DNA of 51,254 nt from Actinobacteria bacterium Ga0077560 (GTDB lineage: Bacteria; Actinomycetota; Thermoleophilia; Miltoncostaeales; Miltoncostaeaceae). The stretch covers positions 1 to 51,254 of the forward strand of contig LNFL01000098.1 of assembly GCA_001464275.1 (NCBI GenBank), given 5' to 3'. Position numbers and translations under genes: made by a program. The notes beneath the pieces were generated by a model. It saw nothing but the letters and a program-made list of their open reading frames with translations, ran no database searches and was not told where the DNA came from. Below are positions 33,701 through 42,185 of this stretch, one piece after another (position 1 is the first letter of the stretch; each line of letters begins with the position of its first letter).

Positions 33701-34762
33701 GTGCCGATCGGAGGGGCGGTGCGTCGTGCGGTGCTGGCCGGGCTCGCCTCGGCCTCCCGCGGGTGCTCCGGAGATGTGCTCTGGGGACGGGACCGGCTCA
33801 CCGCGCTCGTCTACCACCGCATCGGTGACCCGGCCGAGCCGGGCATGGAGTTCGACCCGGCGGTGTTCAGCGCCACGCCGGAGATGTTCGATCGCCAGAT
33901 GCGGTGGGTGTCGGCCAACTTCAATGTCATCGGCATCCCGGACCTGTTGGCACACATGGACGGTGGGCCGCGGCTGCCGGAGCGCCCGCTGCTGATCACC
34001 TTCGACGACGGGTACCGGGACAACCACGAGCTGGCCTTTCCCGTGCTGCGGGGCCTCAACCTCCCCGCGGTGATCTTCCTGGCGACCGGCGCCATCGGGA
34101 CGGATCGGGTGATGTGGTGGGACGAGCTCCGCTTCCTGCTGCTGCGCACCGAGCGCACCGGGGCGGACCTGCCCCTGGTGGGTCCCCGGTCGCTGCACGG
34201 CGCGCCCTCGCGCACGTCCGCGCGGATGGAGTTGCTGGCCGCCCTGAAGGCCGTCACGGACGACGAGCGGGTCGCCGCGATGGCGAACCTGCGCGAGGTG
34301 CTGGGCGTCGGGGCTCCGCGGCCGCAGACACCGCTGTTCATGGACTGGGACGCCGTCGCGGAGCTGGTGGCCAACCGCGTGGAGTGCCAGCCGCACACGG
34401 TCGACCACCCCATCCTGATCCGCGTGGACGGCGATCGGGCCCGCCGGGAGATCTCGGAGTCGGCGGCGGAGATCGCCCGCCGCACCGGCCGGCCGTCGGT
34501 GGCGTTCGCCTATCCGAACGGCGACTGGTCCACGGATGTCATGCGCGCCGTCGGCGAGGCGGGCATGCGGCTTGCGTTCACGATGCGGCTCGGGCCGGTT
34601 CGCGCCCGCGACTGGCAGGAGGCGCCGCTGGAGATCCCGCGCGTGCCCCTGGACGCGACCGACAGCTGGGACATGTTCCGTCTCAAGGCGTGCGGAATGG
34701 TCTCCACCCTTCTGGGCGTCACGGGGCGCAGGCCGCCTGCGCGCCTGACGGAGCTCGTGTGA
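33701..34762 (+). CDS. Polysaccharide deacetylase (NodB homology, CE4)
   Basis: 353 aa from GTG 33701, chosen because GGGGGAGGA lies about 5 nt upstream; the frame is open further upstream but lacks a ribosome site. NodB motifs are present: LVYHRIGD (start of domain), motif 1 TFDDGYRDNH (Asp102-Asp103), motif 2 HTVDHP (metal-binding His232 and His236) and motif 3 AFAYPNGDWS. A metal-dependent N-deacetylase acting on hexosamine residues of the polysaccharide is expected. No obvious signal peptide, so it could act in the cytoplasm or be exported by other means. It overlaps the PAP2 gene by 4 bp. The 223-bp gap upstream separates it from the divergent nucleotidyltransferase and shows nothing clear. 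Confidence 0.88.
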   Translation: MPIGGAVRRAVLAGLASASRGCSGDVLWGRDRLTALVYHRIGDPAEPGMEFDPAVFSATPEMFDRQMRWVSANFNVIGIPDLLAHMDGGPRLPERPLLITFDDGYRDNHELAFPVLRGLNLPAVIFLATGAIGTDRVMWWDELRFLLLRTERTGADLPLVGPRSLHGAPSRTSARMELLAALKAVTDDERVAAMANLREVLGVGAPRPQTPLFMDWDAVAELVANRVECQPHTVDHPILIRVDGDRARREISESAAEIARRTGRPSVAFAYPNGDWSTDVMRAVGEAGMRLAFTMRLGPVRARDWQEAPLEIPRVPLDATDSWDMFRLKACGMVSTLLGVTGRRPPARLTELV

Positions 34763-35714
34763 CGGGTGCGCCGCCGGCGGCCGGGCCGCCGGCCGAGCAC
34801 GTCGCGGCGTCCCATCACCCGCAGCGGCGGGATCCGTCGCGACGGCGCCTGATGTGGCTCGCGGGCGCCTCCCTGGTCGCGGCCCTGGCGGTGTATCTGC
34901 TGGCGCTCGGGGTGGACGTCTTCCGTGACCTCGACCGGGATCTGCGCTACCCGCAGATCGTCGGGGACTGGCGCGTGCGCGACGACGCCTCCGACGAGTT
35001 CGGCCCTGGGGTGCGGCCCTCGCCGTGCTCGCCCTCACGGTGGGCCGCCTTCGCGGCGCCGTCCTCGCGGGCGGCGCGGTGGGACTCGGCGCCCTCGCCA
35101 CCTGGGTCGCCTCGGAGGGGCTTGGACGGCTCGACCCCGTGGGGGGCGAGATGCTGCGCTACGCGATCGACGGCGACGGGGTGCGCACACCCTCGCCCGG
35201 TGCGTTCCCGAGCGGACATGCGGCGGTCGCGATGGCGCTGGCGGTGGGGACGGTCCTCGCCCTGCCGCCGCGGCTGCGCCCGCTCGGCATCGCCCTCACT
35301 GCTCCGCCGGTGGCGGCGGTCTGCGTGGCGATCATGGCGCTGGGCTGGCACTACCCCAGCGACATGCTGGGAGCGGTGCTGCTGAGCACCGCGGCCGGTG
35401 CCGCGGTGGCGGCCATCCTGGCCGGCCGGCCGGAGCGGGGCCGCCCCGCCTCGGGACGCATGACGGCGCTCGGGGCGGCCGTCGCCTGCCTCGCGTGCGC
35501 GGGCGCGGCTGTCTGGGCTCTGCGCAGCCTGCCCGCCGAGCCCGCGGGGGAGTTCGTGGAGGCCCACCCGGCCTTCATCGCCTACGGCGTGGTCACCGTC
35601 CTCGGCACGGTCGGATGCCTCGCTGCGCTATCGATCGCGTTCGTCACACGGAACGCAACCCAAAATACTGGCCGGGACCGCTCAGGTTTGACCCCCGGGG
35701 ACCCGATCGGATAG
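34759..35714 (+). pseudogene. PAP2-family membrane phosphatase, frameshifted
   Basis: GTG 34759 overlaps the deacetylase stop. The first frame encodes a cytoplasmic start, one transmembrane helix (LMWLAGASLVAALAVYLLAL) and VFRDLDRDLRYPQIVGD, up to FGP at about 35007. The remaining helices and motifs continue one frame over from TGG 35007 (WGAALAVLALTVGRL) to 35714. The shift implies loss of 3n+1 nt. Motif 2 PSGH is present (FPSGHAAVAMALA) and motif 3 is HYPSDMLGAV, but the Arg of the usual SR-x5-H is absent. Motif 1 (K-x6-RP) is not recognisable. PAP2 proteins dephosphorylate lipid carriers such as undecaprenyl pyrophosphate. Here activity is doubtful even if the frameshift is artefactual. 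Confidence 0.75.
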
Positions 35715-35717
35715 CAA
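35688..35717 (+). promoter_or_regulatory. Possible promoter TTGACC-N18-TAGCAA for the second beta-helix gene
   Basis: TTGACC (35688-35693) lies 18 bp before TAGCAA (35712-35717), within the last codons of the PAP2 frame. It would give a leader of about 140 nt before ATG 35866. Confidence 0.3.
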
Positions 35718-35865
35718 TGCGGAGCACTCGCTCGGCATGTCCGGGTGGCGCGCCCGGCCGATGCCCCCAGGTCGTGGTGCGAGGCGCGGCCCGGTGGCGC
35801 TCCGATGGAGTCGCCGCCGCCGTCCCACCGCCCGGGGTGCTCCATGCCCACCGAAAGGACGCCGC

Positions 35866-37312
35866 ATGCCCGTCGGGACCCGGCCGATGCTCGTGAAATC
35901 CCCCCTTCTGTTCGCCGCGACCTGCCTCGCGGGGGTGGCTGCCCTCGCAGGACCGGCGGCCGCCCAGCAGTACGGGGGCTCGACGCCCACCACCACGGCG
36001 TCCACGCCGGCCCCGCCACCGGCGGCCGCACCCATCGACGTGGTCCAGGTCGCGGCGTCGTGCGACAAGTTCGCCGCGCCGAACGGCAGCGACAGCGCAC
36101 CCGGCACCGCCGGCGCCCCGTTCCGCACGGCGCAGAAGCTGCAGGACTCCCTCAGCGCCGGCCAGACCGGCTGCCTCAAGCCCGGCGCGGTGTTCACCGG
36201 CCGGCTGCGGGGCAACAAGAGCGGCCAGAACGGGCGCCCGATCGTGATGACCAGCGGCCCCGGCTCGGGCCGCGCCACGATCCTGGGTGAGATCTACATC
36301 CCGGACGGCACGAGCGACATCACGTACCTGAACCTCGTCATCAACGGCCGCGACGCGTTCCGCGTGAACCCCAGCGTGAACGGCGACCGCATCACCTTCC
36401 GCAACAACGAGATCACCGACGAGCGCAACGGGATCTGCTTCCACATCGGCAAGCCCGGCGAGGGTGTGGCCGAGGGCATCATCATCGACGGCAACCGCAT
36501 CCACGGCTGCGGGCGGCTGCCCGCCACCGGCTTCGACCACGGCGTCTACCTGAACACCACCCGCAACGTGCGGATCACCAACAACTACATCTACGACAAC
36601 GCCGACTACGGCATCCACCTCTACCCGAACGCCCAGAACACCTACATCGCGAACAACGTGATCGACGGCAACGGGCGCGGGATCACCTTCTCGGGGCAAC
36701 GTCGTGGTGAACAACATCATCAGCAACTCCAAGGACACCACGAACATCGAGTCCTACTGGGGCGGCCCCGTCGGCACCGGCAACCGTGCCGACGACAACT
36801 GCCTGTGGAACGGCGCCAAGGGCAACATCGGCGCGCAGCGCGGCTTCAGCCTCTCGGGCAACAGGGTGGCGAACCCGATGTTCGTGAACCGGGCCGCGGC
36901 GAACTTCGCCCTCCTGCCCGGCAGCCCGTGCGCGGGCAAGGGCCCGGGCAACCCGCTGCCCGGGGGCGGCGGGTCCGGCGGCTCGGGCGGCGGCAGCGGC
37001 GGGTCCGGCGGCGCGAGCGGCGGCGGGGCCCCCGCGCCCGCGGTCAAGGCCGCCCGCCTGAAGCTGGGAACCTCCTGGATCGCATCGAACCGCCTGCGGG
37101 TCTCCGCCACCGTTCGGGTGGCCGGGCGTGTCACGATGTCGGCCCGCATCGGCCGGCGCGTCGTCGGCAGCTGCACGCGGCGGGCCCTCGCGGGTCGCAA
37201 GGTGAGCTGTGTCTTCACCTCGCGCTCCCGGGTCACCGTCACCGTGTCGCTCAGGCCGAACAACACGCGTCTCGGCATCACGCGGAAGAAGATCACCCGC
37301 AACCCGAAGTAG
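35866..37312 (+). pseudogene. Secreted right-handed beta-helix protein, frameshifted; paralogue of 21449-23266
   Basis: ATG 35866 has AAAGGA 7 nt upstream. A signal peptide and a short Thr/Pro/Ala linker precede a beta-helix domain almost parallel to the gene at 21449: ITFRNNEITDERNGICFHIG, CGRLPATGFDHGVYLN, YGIHLYPNAQNTYIANNVI. After TCG at 36691-36693 the frame shifts; the remainder (VVVNNIISNSK.., CLWNGAKGNIG, NPMFVNRAAANFAL) continues from GGC 36695. Compared with the paralogue, about eight residues (EGGLVSSG) are missing at the join, implying loss of 3n+2 nt. After a Gly/Ser linker the C-terminus carries a beta module with a Cys pair (CTRRALAGRKVSC) like the LOX proteins. Probable carbohydrate-binding or -cleaving surface protein. 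Confidence 0.8.
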
Positions 37313-37316
37313 GCAC

Positions 37317-38327
37317 ATGACACCACTGGGTCAGGCACCGCTCGTCACGGTCATCATGCCCATCCGGAACGAGGAGGCCTTCATCGAGCGCTCCCTCGGG
37401 GCGGTCCTGACCCAGAACTACCCCGCGGACCGCATGCAGGTGCTCGTCGCGGACGGCATGTCCGACGACGACACCCGCGGCGTGATCGCCCGGCTCGCCG
37501 CCGAGCACCCCGGCCACGAGGTGGAGGTGGTGGACAACCCGGGGCGCATCGTGCCCACCGGGTTCAACGCCGCCCTGGACCGCGCGAAGGGCGACGTGGT
37601 GGTGCGGGTGGATGGGCACACCATCATCGAGCCCGACTACGTCACCGAGTGCGTGGCCGCGATCGCCGAGACCGGCGCCGACAACGTGGGCGGCCGGATG
37701 GACGCGGTCAGCGACGGCCCGATGGGACACGCGATCGCCCTGGCGACCTCGTCGCCGTTCGGCGTCGGGAACTCCGCGTTCCACTACGCCAGCGGCCAGC
37801 GCTGGGTCGACTCGGTCTACATGGGGGCCTGGCCGCGCGAGGTGTTCGAGCGGATCGGCCGCTTCGACCCCGAGATGGTCCGCAACCAGGACGACGAGTT
37901 CAACTACCGCCTCAGCGCCAGCGGCGGGCGGATCCTGCTCACCGACCGCATCCGGTCGAGGTACTACAACCGCAGCTCGCTGAAGAAGCTGTTCAGCCAG
38001 TACCGGCAGTACGGCTTCTGGAAGGTGCGGGTGCTGCAGAAGCACCCCGGCCAGATGAGCGCGCGGCAGTTCGCGCCGCCCGCCCTGGTGGCGGCCCTGG
38101 CCGCGGGGGCGGTGCTCGCGCCGTTCAGCCGGCCGGTGCGGCTGGCGTGGGCCGGGGTGGTGGTGCTGTACGTGGCGGCCAACCTGGCCGCATCGCTCAT
38201 CGTGGCCCGCAGGAACGGCGGACGGCACCTGTTCCGTCTGCCGGTGGTGTTCGGGGCGCTGCACATCGGCTACGGCGCGGGGTTCCTGGCCGGCCTGGTG
38301 CGCTTCGCCAACCGCTGGCGGGGGTAG
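37317..38327 (+). CDS. Membrane-associated glycosyltransferase family 2 (ExoA-like)
   Basis: 336 aa; ATG 37317 lies 4 nt after the beta-helix stop. The GT-A domain starts PLVTVIMPIRNEEAFIERSL, with QVLVADGMSDDDTRGVI, then VVVRVDGHTIIEPDYV (DxD-like DGH), GGRMDAVSDGPMG and the acceptor/catalytic NQDDEFNYRLSASGGRI. After RYYNRSSLKKLFSQYRQYGFWK come two or three C-terminal transmembrane helices (about 245-325). This layout matches succinoglycan ExoA-type GT2 enzymes, which add a sugar to a lipid-linked intermediate at the cytoplasmic membrane. Its partner genes are the rest of the polysaccharide cluster. Donor sugar unknown. Confidence 0.92.
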   Translation: MTPLGQAPLVTVIMPIRNEEAFIERSLGAVLTQNYPADRMQVLVADGMSDDDTRGVIARLAAEHPGHEVEVVDNPGRIVPTGFNAALDRAKGDVVVRVDGHTIIEPDYVTECVAAIAETGADNVGGRMDAVSDGPMGHAIALATSSPFGVGNSAFHYASGQRWVDSVYMGAWPREVFERIGRFDPEMVRNQDDEFNYRLSASGGRILLTDRIRSRYYNRSSLKKLFSQYRQYGFWKVRVLQKHPGQMSARQFAPPALVAALAAGAVLAPFSRPVRLAWAGVVVLYVAANLAASLIVARRNGGRHLFRLPVVFGALHIGYGAGFLAGLVRFANRWRG

Positions 38328-38341
38328 GCGCGGCCGACAGG

Positions 38342-38383
38342 CGGGGCGTTTGGCCTACGAAAGTCGAGGGGCCAAACCCCCCG
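38342..38383. terminator. Long hairpin after the GT2 gene, loop carrying an operator-like motif
   Basis: CGGGG-C-GTTTGGCC pairs with GGCCAAAC-C-CCCCG, 13 bp with one mismatch, around a 14-nt loop containing ACGAAAGTCGAGG. It lies 15 nt past the GT2 stop and upstream of the P-domain gene. It may terminate transcription, regulate the next gene, or both. Confidence 0.5.
38354..38369 (+). promoter_or_regulatory. Possible operator: CCTACGAAAGTCGAGG
   Basis: Identical at 15 of 16 positions to the minus-strand sequence at 13743-13728 upstream of sucC. It sits in the loop of the hairpin at 38342-38383. Confidence 0.25.
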
Positions 38384-38464
38384 TCCGACCCTGACCTGGA
38401 CCGGGCCGGCGCGGGAACATCGTCGAGGTCGAACACACCCCTCATGACGAACGGAGTTCCGACA

Positions 38465-40012
38465 ATGACGGTTCGAGACCACCTGGGACGGAGCCTGGCC
38501 GTTGGCGCTGGTGCGCTTGCGGTGCTCGGTATCGCAGCCCTGACGATGACCGAGCGGGCCTTGCCCGTCGCCCCCGACGCGACCGCCGGAACCACCGGCC
38601 TCACCCAGCAGCTGAGCAGCCAGGGTGCGCAGAACAACAAGGCGCTCGGCCCGCTGGCCACCTCGCAGCCCGCCGGCGTGACCTCCACCATCACGGTGCC
38701 GGAGACCGCGCAGACCTACCTGCGCGACGTGGACGTCCGCACCTTCATCAAGCACACCGGCAGCGGCGACCTCGAGATCGAGCTCACCTCCCCGGCCCGC
38801 ACCGGCCAGGCGGCCCGGACCGTGCGGTTCATCACCGGCTCCACGAACCCCGCCCTGCCGAACGCCATCGGCGGCACGAACGACGTCTTCGACGGCACGC
38901 TGTGGGACGACTCGGCCACCACGCTGGCGAGCGACCTCACCGCCGCCGCCCTGGGTGAGAACGCCCCGCAGTTGAGCCTGGTGCCCGAGGGCGCCCTGGG
39001 AGCCTTCGTCGGCATCGACCCGCGCGGCACCTGGACCCTGAAGGTCACGGACAAGACCGACACGGGCGTCCCGCCGCCGCCGCCGGCTCCGGACCCCGGC
39101 TCGGACGGCGGAACGCTGGTGAGCTGGGGCCTCGACCTGGCCACCCAGTCGGCCGCCCCGACCGTCAACCCGGTCGCCGAGTTCGCGTCCACCGGCCCGT
39201 CGATCCAGGTCCCCGATGCCGGCCCGGGCGGCACGCCCCCCGGCGTGGCCACCAGCCAGATCGTGGTGAACGGCCAGACCAACTTCCTGCAGGACGTCGA
39301 CGTCATCCCGAACATCACCGGGACCTCGCAGCCGGACGACCTCACCATCACGGTCTCGCACGCCGGCAAGACGGCCGTGCTCGCCAGCCGCGCCGGTGGC
39401 GGCAGCACCTTCTACGCGAACAAGACGTTCAACGACAACGGCACCACGCTCATCCGCAGCGCCGTGGACAGCTCGACCTCGGTGATCCCGGAGGGCGCGC
39501 TGTCGGTCTTCCGCGGCACCGACCCGAACGGCGTCTGGACGCTCACCGTCACGGACAGCGCCAACCTGGACATCGCGACGCTGAACGGCTGGAAGCTGCG
39601 GATCGCCTCGGCCGCGGCCGGCGGGACCACCACGCCGACCACGCCGACCACGCCCACCACCCCCACCACGCCCACCACCCCGACCACGCCGGTTCTCCCG
39701 AACCCGCCGGTCGTCACGGCGGTGTCGCTGAGGAAGTTCGGTCTGGGCGTCAACCGGCGGACCCGCACCGTCTCGCTCAACCTGGGCCTGGCGAACGGGA
39801 CCGGCAGCGTCGGCTACACCGCGACCTTCAGCACCAAGGTCGGTCGCAAGACGGTCCGCAAGGTCGTCCGCGGCTCCCGCGTGGCGGGCGCCATCAGCCT
39901 CACCCGCAGGGTCGTCATGCCCGCGTCCTTCAAGGGCAAGCGCGTGACCGTGCGCCTCGTCGTCAAGAACGGCACGACGACGATCATCCGCACCAAGACG
40001 GTGAAGCTCTAA
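38465..40012 (+). CDS. Secreted protein with two proprotein-convertase P-like domains
   Basis: 515 aa from ATG 38465 (CGGAG about 9 nt upstream). Signal peptide about 1-35. Two beta-sandwich domains resemble the P/Homo-B domain of subtilisin-like convertases. The first (about 65-225) has YLRDVDVRTFIKHTGSGDLE, FDGTLWDDSA and GIDPRGTWTLKVTDKTDTG..LVSWGLDLA. The second (about 245-385) has FLQDVDVIPNI, FNDNGTT and GTDPNGVWTLTVTDSANLD..LNGWKLRIA. No protease domain is present. A (TTP)n linker and a C-terminal basic beta domain (about 415-515) follow. Probably a surface-exposed or matrix protein made alongside the polysaccharide. Function beyond domain type is unknown. Confidence 0.82.
   Translation: MTVRDHLGRSLAVGAGALAVLGIAALTMTERALPVAPDATAGTTGLTQQLSSQGAQNNKALGPLATSQPAGVTSTITVPETAQTYLRDVDVRTFIKHTGSGDLEIELTSPARTGQAARTVRFITGSTNPALPNAIGGTNDVFDGTLWDDSATTLASDLTAAALGENAPQLSLVPEGALGAFVGIDPRGTWTLKVTDKTDTGVPPPPPAPDPGSDGGTLVSWGLDLATQSAAPTVNPVAEFASTGPSIQVPDAGPGGTPPGVATSQIVVNGQTNFLQDVDVIPNITGTSQPDDLTITVSHAGKTAVLASRAGGGSTFYANKTFNDNGTTLIRSAVDSSTSVIPEGALSVFRGTDPNGVWTLTVTDSANLDIATLNGWKLRIASAAAGGTTTPTTPTTPTTPTTPTTPTTPVLPNPPVVTAVSLRKFGLGVNRRTRTVSLNLGLANGTGSVGYTATFSTKVGRKTVRKVVRGSRVAGAISLTRRVVMPASFKGKRVTVRLVVKNGTTTIIRTKTVKL
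39626..39690 (+). repeat. In-frame 9-bp repeats encoding (Thr-Thr-Pro)n
   Basis: About seven ACCACGCCG/ACCACCCCC units encode a flexible Thr-Pro linker in the P-domain protein. Confidence 0.8.
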
Positions 40013-40026
40013 GCACCGTCGGCGGC

Positions 40027-40050
40027 GGCGGGGGGCTCCGGCCCCCCGCC
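40027..40050 (+). terminator. Terminator after the P-domain gene
   Basis: GGCGGGGGGC pairs perfectly with GCCCCCCGCC around a TCCG tetraloop, 15 nt past the stop. Confidence 0.65.
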
Positions 40051-40213
40051 CGCCACCTCCCCTCCCGGGCGGGACCCCGACTCGACGATCGGGTGTCGTC
40101 CCCCCGTGATGCCCTTGCTTCACTCGTTGCCGGGATGGCCGGCCACGACGGCGGGGGACGATGAAGCACATGAACCGAGGCGGACGGCACGGCATGGTGG
40201 GAGGACTCCGCTG

Positions 40214-41167
40214 ATGCGCGTGGTCGTGACCGGCGCCGCCGGGTTCATGGGATCCCACCTGGTGGACCACCTGCTCCACGCCGGGCATGAGGTCATCGGG
40301 ATCGATGCGTTCACCCCGTCCGCCTCGCGGGAGTGCAAGGAGGCGAACCTCGCGGGCGCGCTGGGTCATCCACGCTTCGGCCTCATCGACGCCGACCTGT
40401 GCGTGGCCGGCCTGGCCGAGGCGTTCGGCGGGGCGGAGGTGGTGGTGCACATGGCCGGCCAGGCCGGCGTGCGCGAGAGCTGGGGCGACCACTTCGCCGC
40501 CTACGCCGGGAACAACCTGCTGGCGACCCAGCGGGTGCTCGAGGCCGCCGTCGCGGCCGGGGTGCGCCGCGTCGTCTACGCGTCGTCGTCGGCGGTGTAC
40601 GGATGCCCGCCCCCGGGCCCGTGCGGTGAGGAGACCCCGCCGCGCCCGGTCTCACCCTTCGGGGTGAGCGTCCTGGCGGGCGAGGGGCTGCTCGATGCCT
40701 ACGCCCAGCACGGCCTCTCGACGACGGCCATCCGCTACTCCTCGGTGTACGGACCGCGGCAGCGCCGCGGCATGGCCGTCGAGCGGTTCATCGCCTCCGC
40801 CCTCACGGGCACGCCGGTGCCGCTCTTCGGCTCCGGTGGGCAGTGCCGGGATCTCATCTTCGTGGGCGACGCGGTGGAGGCCACCGCCGCGGTCATCGCC
40901 TCCGAGCTGGAGGGGGCGGTGAACGTCGGATCGGGGGAGGCGTTCACGATCAACGAGGTGCTGGAGATCATCGCCGACGTCGTGGGATCGGCCCCGGTGC
41001 TGGAACGGCGCCCCGCGGTGGCCGGAGACCCGCCCCGCGAGCGACTGGCGATCGACCGTCTGCGAGCGGCCACGGGCTTCGTCCCAGGGACCGATCTGCA
41101 CGCTGGGATCGTGGCGCAGGTCGGCGTCGTTCGCGGGGCCGTCATGACCGCGCTGGCCTCCGGATAG
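40214..41167 (+). CDS. Extended-SDR epimerase-like protein lacking the catalytic Tyr and Lys
   Basis: 317 aa from ATG 40214 (GGGAGGA 7-8 nt upstream). It has the full UDP-sugar 4-epimerase/4,6-dehydratase layout: RVVVTGAAGFMGSHLVDHLL, VVHMAGQAGVRESW, NLLATQRVLEAA, RVVYASSSAVYG, RYSSVYGPRQRRGMAVERFI and DLIFVGDAVEATAAVI. But the catalytic YxxxK, normally SPYGVSKLAGE, is SPFGVSVLAGE here: Tyr149 is Phe and Lys153 is Val. The NAD loop is intact, so it may bind dinucleotide or sugar without turning it over. It follows a terminator and is followed by an L,D-transpeptidase gene. A structural or regulatory role is inference. Confidence 0.82.
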   Translation: MRVVVTGAAGFMGSHLVDHLLHAGHEVIGIDAFTPSASRECKEANLAGALGHPRFGLIDADLCVAGLAEAFGGAEVVVHMAGQAGVRESWGDHFAAYAGNNLLATQRVLEAAVAAGVRRVVYASSSAVYGCPPPGPCGEETPPRPVSPFGVSVLAGEGLLDAYAQHGLSTTAIRYSSVYGPRQRRGMAVERFIASALTGTPVPLFGSGGQCRDLIFVGDAVEATAAVIASELEGAVNVGSGEAFTINEVLEIIADVVGSAPVLERRPAVAGDPPRERLAIDRLRAATGFVPGTDLHAGIVAQVGVVRGAVMTALASG

Positions 41168-41288
41168 GCCCGCCGAGGCGCGTCGTCCGGGCGACACGCA
41201 TGCCCGACTCACAGAACCAATACATCTGAAAGACCCGTTTCCCGAGGGCGATCGGAAGGGTTTTGGCGCTGCACGTGCACGGGATGAC

Positions 41289-41317
41289 TTGACTGTCACT
41301 TAACCGTGTAGTCCAAT
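41289..41317 (+). promoter_or_regulatory. Promoter TTGACT-N17-TCCAAT for the L,D-transpeptidase gene
   Basis: TTGACT (41289-41294) and TCCAAT (41312-41317) are 17 bp apart. The hexamer ends 7 nt before GTG 41325, giving a leaderless transcript. It is the only promoter in the window with both hexamers well placed. Confidence 0.5.
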
Positions 41318-41324
41318 GCCGCCC

Positions 41325-42089
41325 GTGCCCCTGAGCCGACCGACACTCGTCGGGATGGCTGTTCTCGTCGCCGGGCTTTCGGCGACGGGCGCTGCCGTTC
41401 CCGCGACCCAGAGCGCACCGCCGGCGACCGAGACGGTCGCGCCCGAGCCCGGGGTCACCACCCCGCAGGTCTCCTGGGTGGCCCGTGTGCTGCTCCCCGC
41501 CGCGGGACGCACCGCGCCGAACGCCCGGGCCCGCGCCGTCGGCCGCGTGATGCACTACACGGCGTACTCGCGCCGTCCGAACGACCTGATGGTGACGGGG
41601 ACGTTCGTGGGCACCAACGGCCGCCGCTGGGTGCGTGTGCAGCTCCCCAAGCGGCCGAACGGCAGCACGGCATGGCTCCCCGCCTCGGCCGTCCAGCTGC
41701 GTGCGATCAACAAGCGCATCCGGGTCCGGCTCGCCTCCCGGACCGTCGAGCTCCTGCAGAACGGTGTGGTCGTGAAGCGCTTCCGCGCCGCGGTCGGCAC
41801 CGGTGGCACGCCCACCCCGGTCGGCACCTTTGCGGTGCAGGACCCCGTGCACTCCACGGCGAGCCAGCGCTCCTACCTGGGGCCCTACATCATCACCCTC
41901 ACGGCCTTCTCGCCGGTGCTCCGCACCTTCATGGGCGGCCCCGGGCTCATCGCCATCCACGGCACCAGCGCGCCGCAGCTGCTGGGCCAGGCGGTCAGCC
42001 ACGGATGCATCCGCGTGTCGAACCAGTCCGTCTCGCAGCTCTGGTCGGTTGTGGAGCCGGGCATGCGGGTGGAGATCACCAAAACCTGA
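41325..42089 (+). CDS. Secreted L,D-transpeptidase (YkuD family)
   Basis: 254 aa from GTG 41325; the ATG at 41316 would add three residues. Signal peptide about 1-30, then an SH3-like region (VMHYTAYSRRPNDLMVTGTF, RRWVRVQLPKRPNGSTAWLP). The YkuD domain follows (about 130-254): RIRVRLASRTVELLQNGVVV, GGTPTPVGTFAVQ and the catalytic IAIHGTSAP....SHGCIRVSN with nucleophile Cys near residue 228. It forms 3-3 cross-links in peptidoglycan or attaches proteins to it, outside the membrane. The gene has its own promoter. It may anchor the secreted proteins encoded around it (inference). Confidence 0.93.
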   Translation: MPLSRPTLVGMAVLVAGLSATGAAVPATQSAPPATETVAPEPGVTTPQVSWVARVLLPAAGRTAPNARARAVGRVMHYTAYSRRPNDLMVTGTFVGTNGRRWVRVQLPKRPNGSTAWLPASAVQLRAINKRIRVRLASRTVELLQNGVVVKRFRAAVGTGGTPTPVGTFAVQDPVHSTASQRSYLGPYIITLTAFSPVLRTFMGGPGLIAIHGTSAPQLLGQAVSHGCIRVSNQSVSQLWSVVEPGMRVEITKT

Positions 42090-42166
42090 TGTAACGGGCG
42101 GTGCAAGGTGCCCCGTGTGCCTGAAACCCCCCCGTTCGATCAGTCTGGCCGGCGCATGAACGCGGG

Positions 42167-42172
42167 TAGCAT
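42167..42172 (+). promoter_or_regulatory. -10-like TAGCAT before the first Ig-like secreted protein
   Basis: TAGCAT ends 13 nt before ATG 42186, which would leave a leader of about 6 nt. It lies downstream of the alternative ATG at 42156 and therefore argues for the later start. Confidence 0.35.
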
Positions 42173-42185
42173 CGGGCTTATCGCG

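Noticed and set aside
38342..38383. c-di-GMP-type riboswitch at the hairpin upstream of the P-domain gene
   Set aside because: One long stem with a simple loop; the second stem, tetraloop and tetraloop-receptor of that class are not present.
41168..41288. Possible riboswitch in the A/T-richer leader before the L,D-transpeptidase gene
   Set aside because: The likely promoter lies downstream at 41289-41317 and gives a leaderless mRNA, so this stretch would not be transcribed with the gene; no known aptamer pattern seen.
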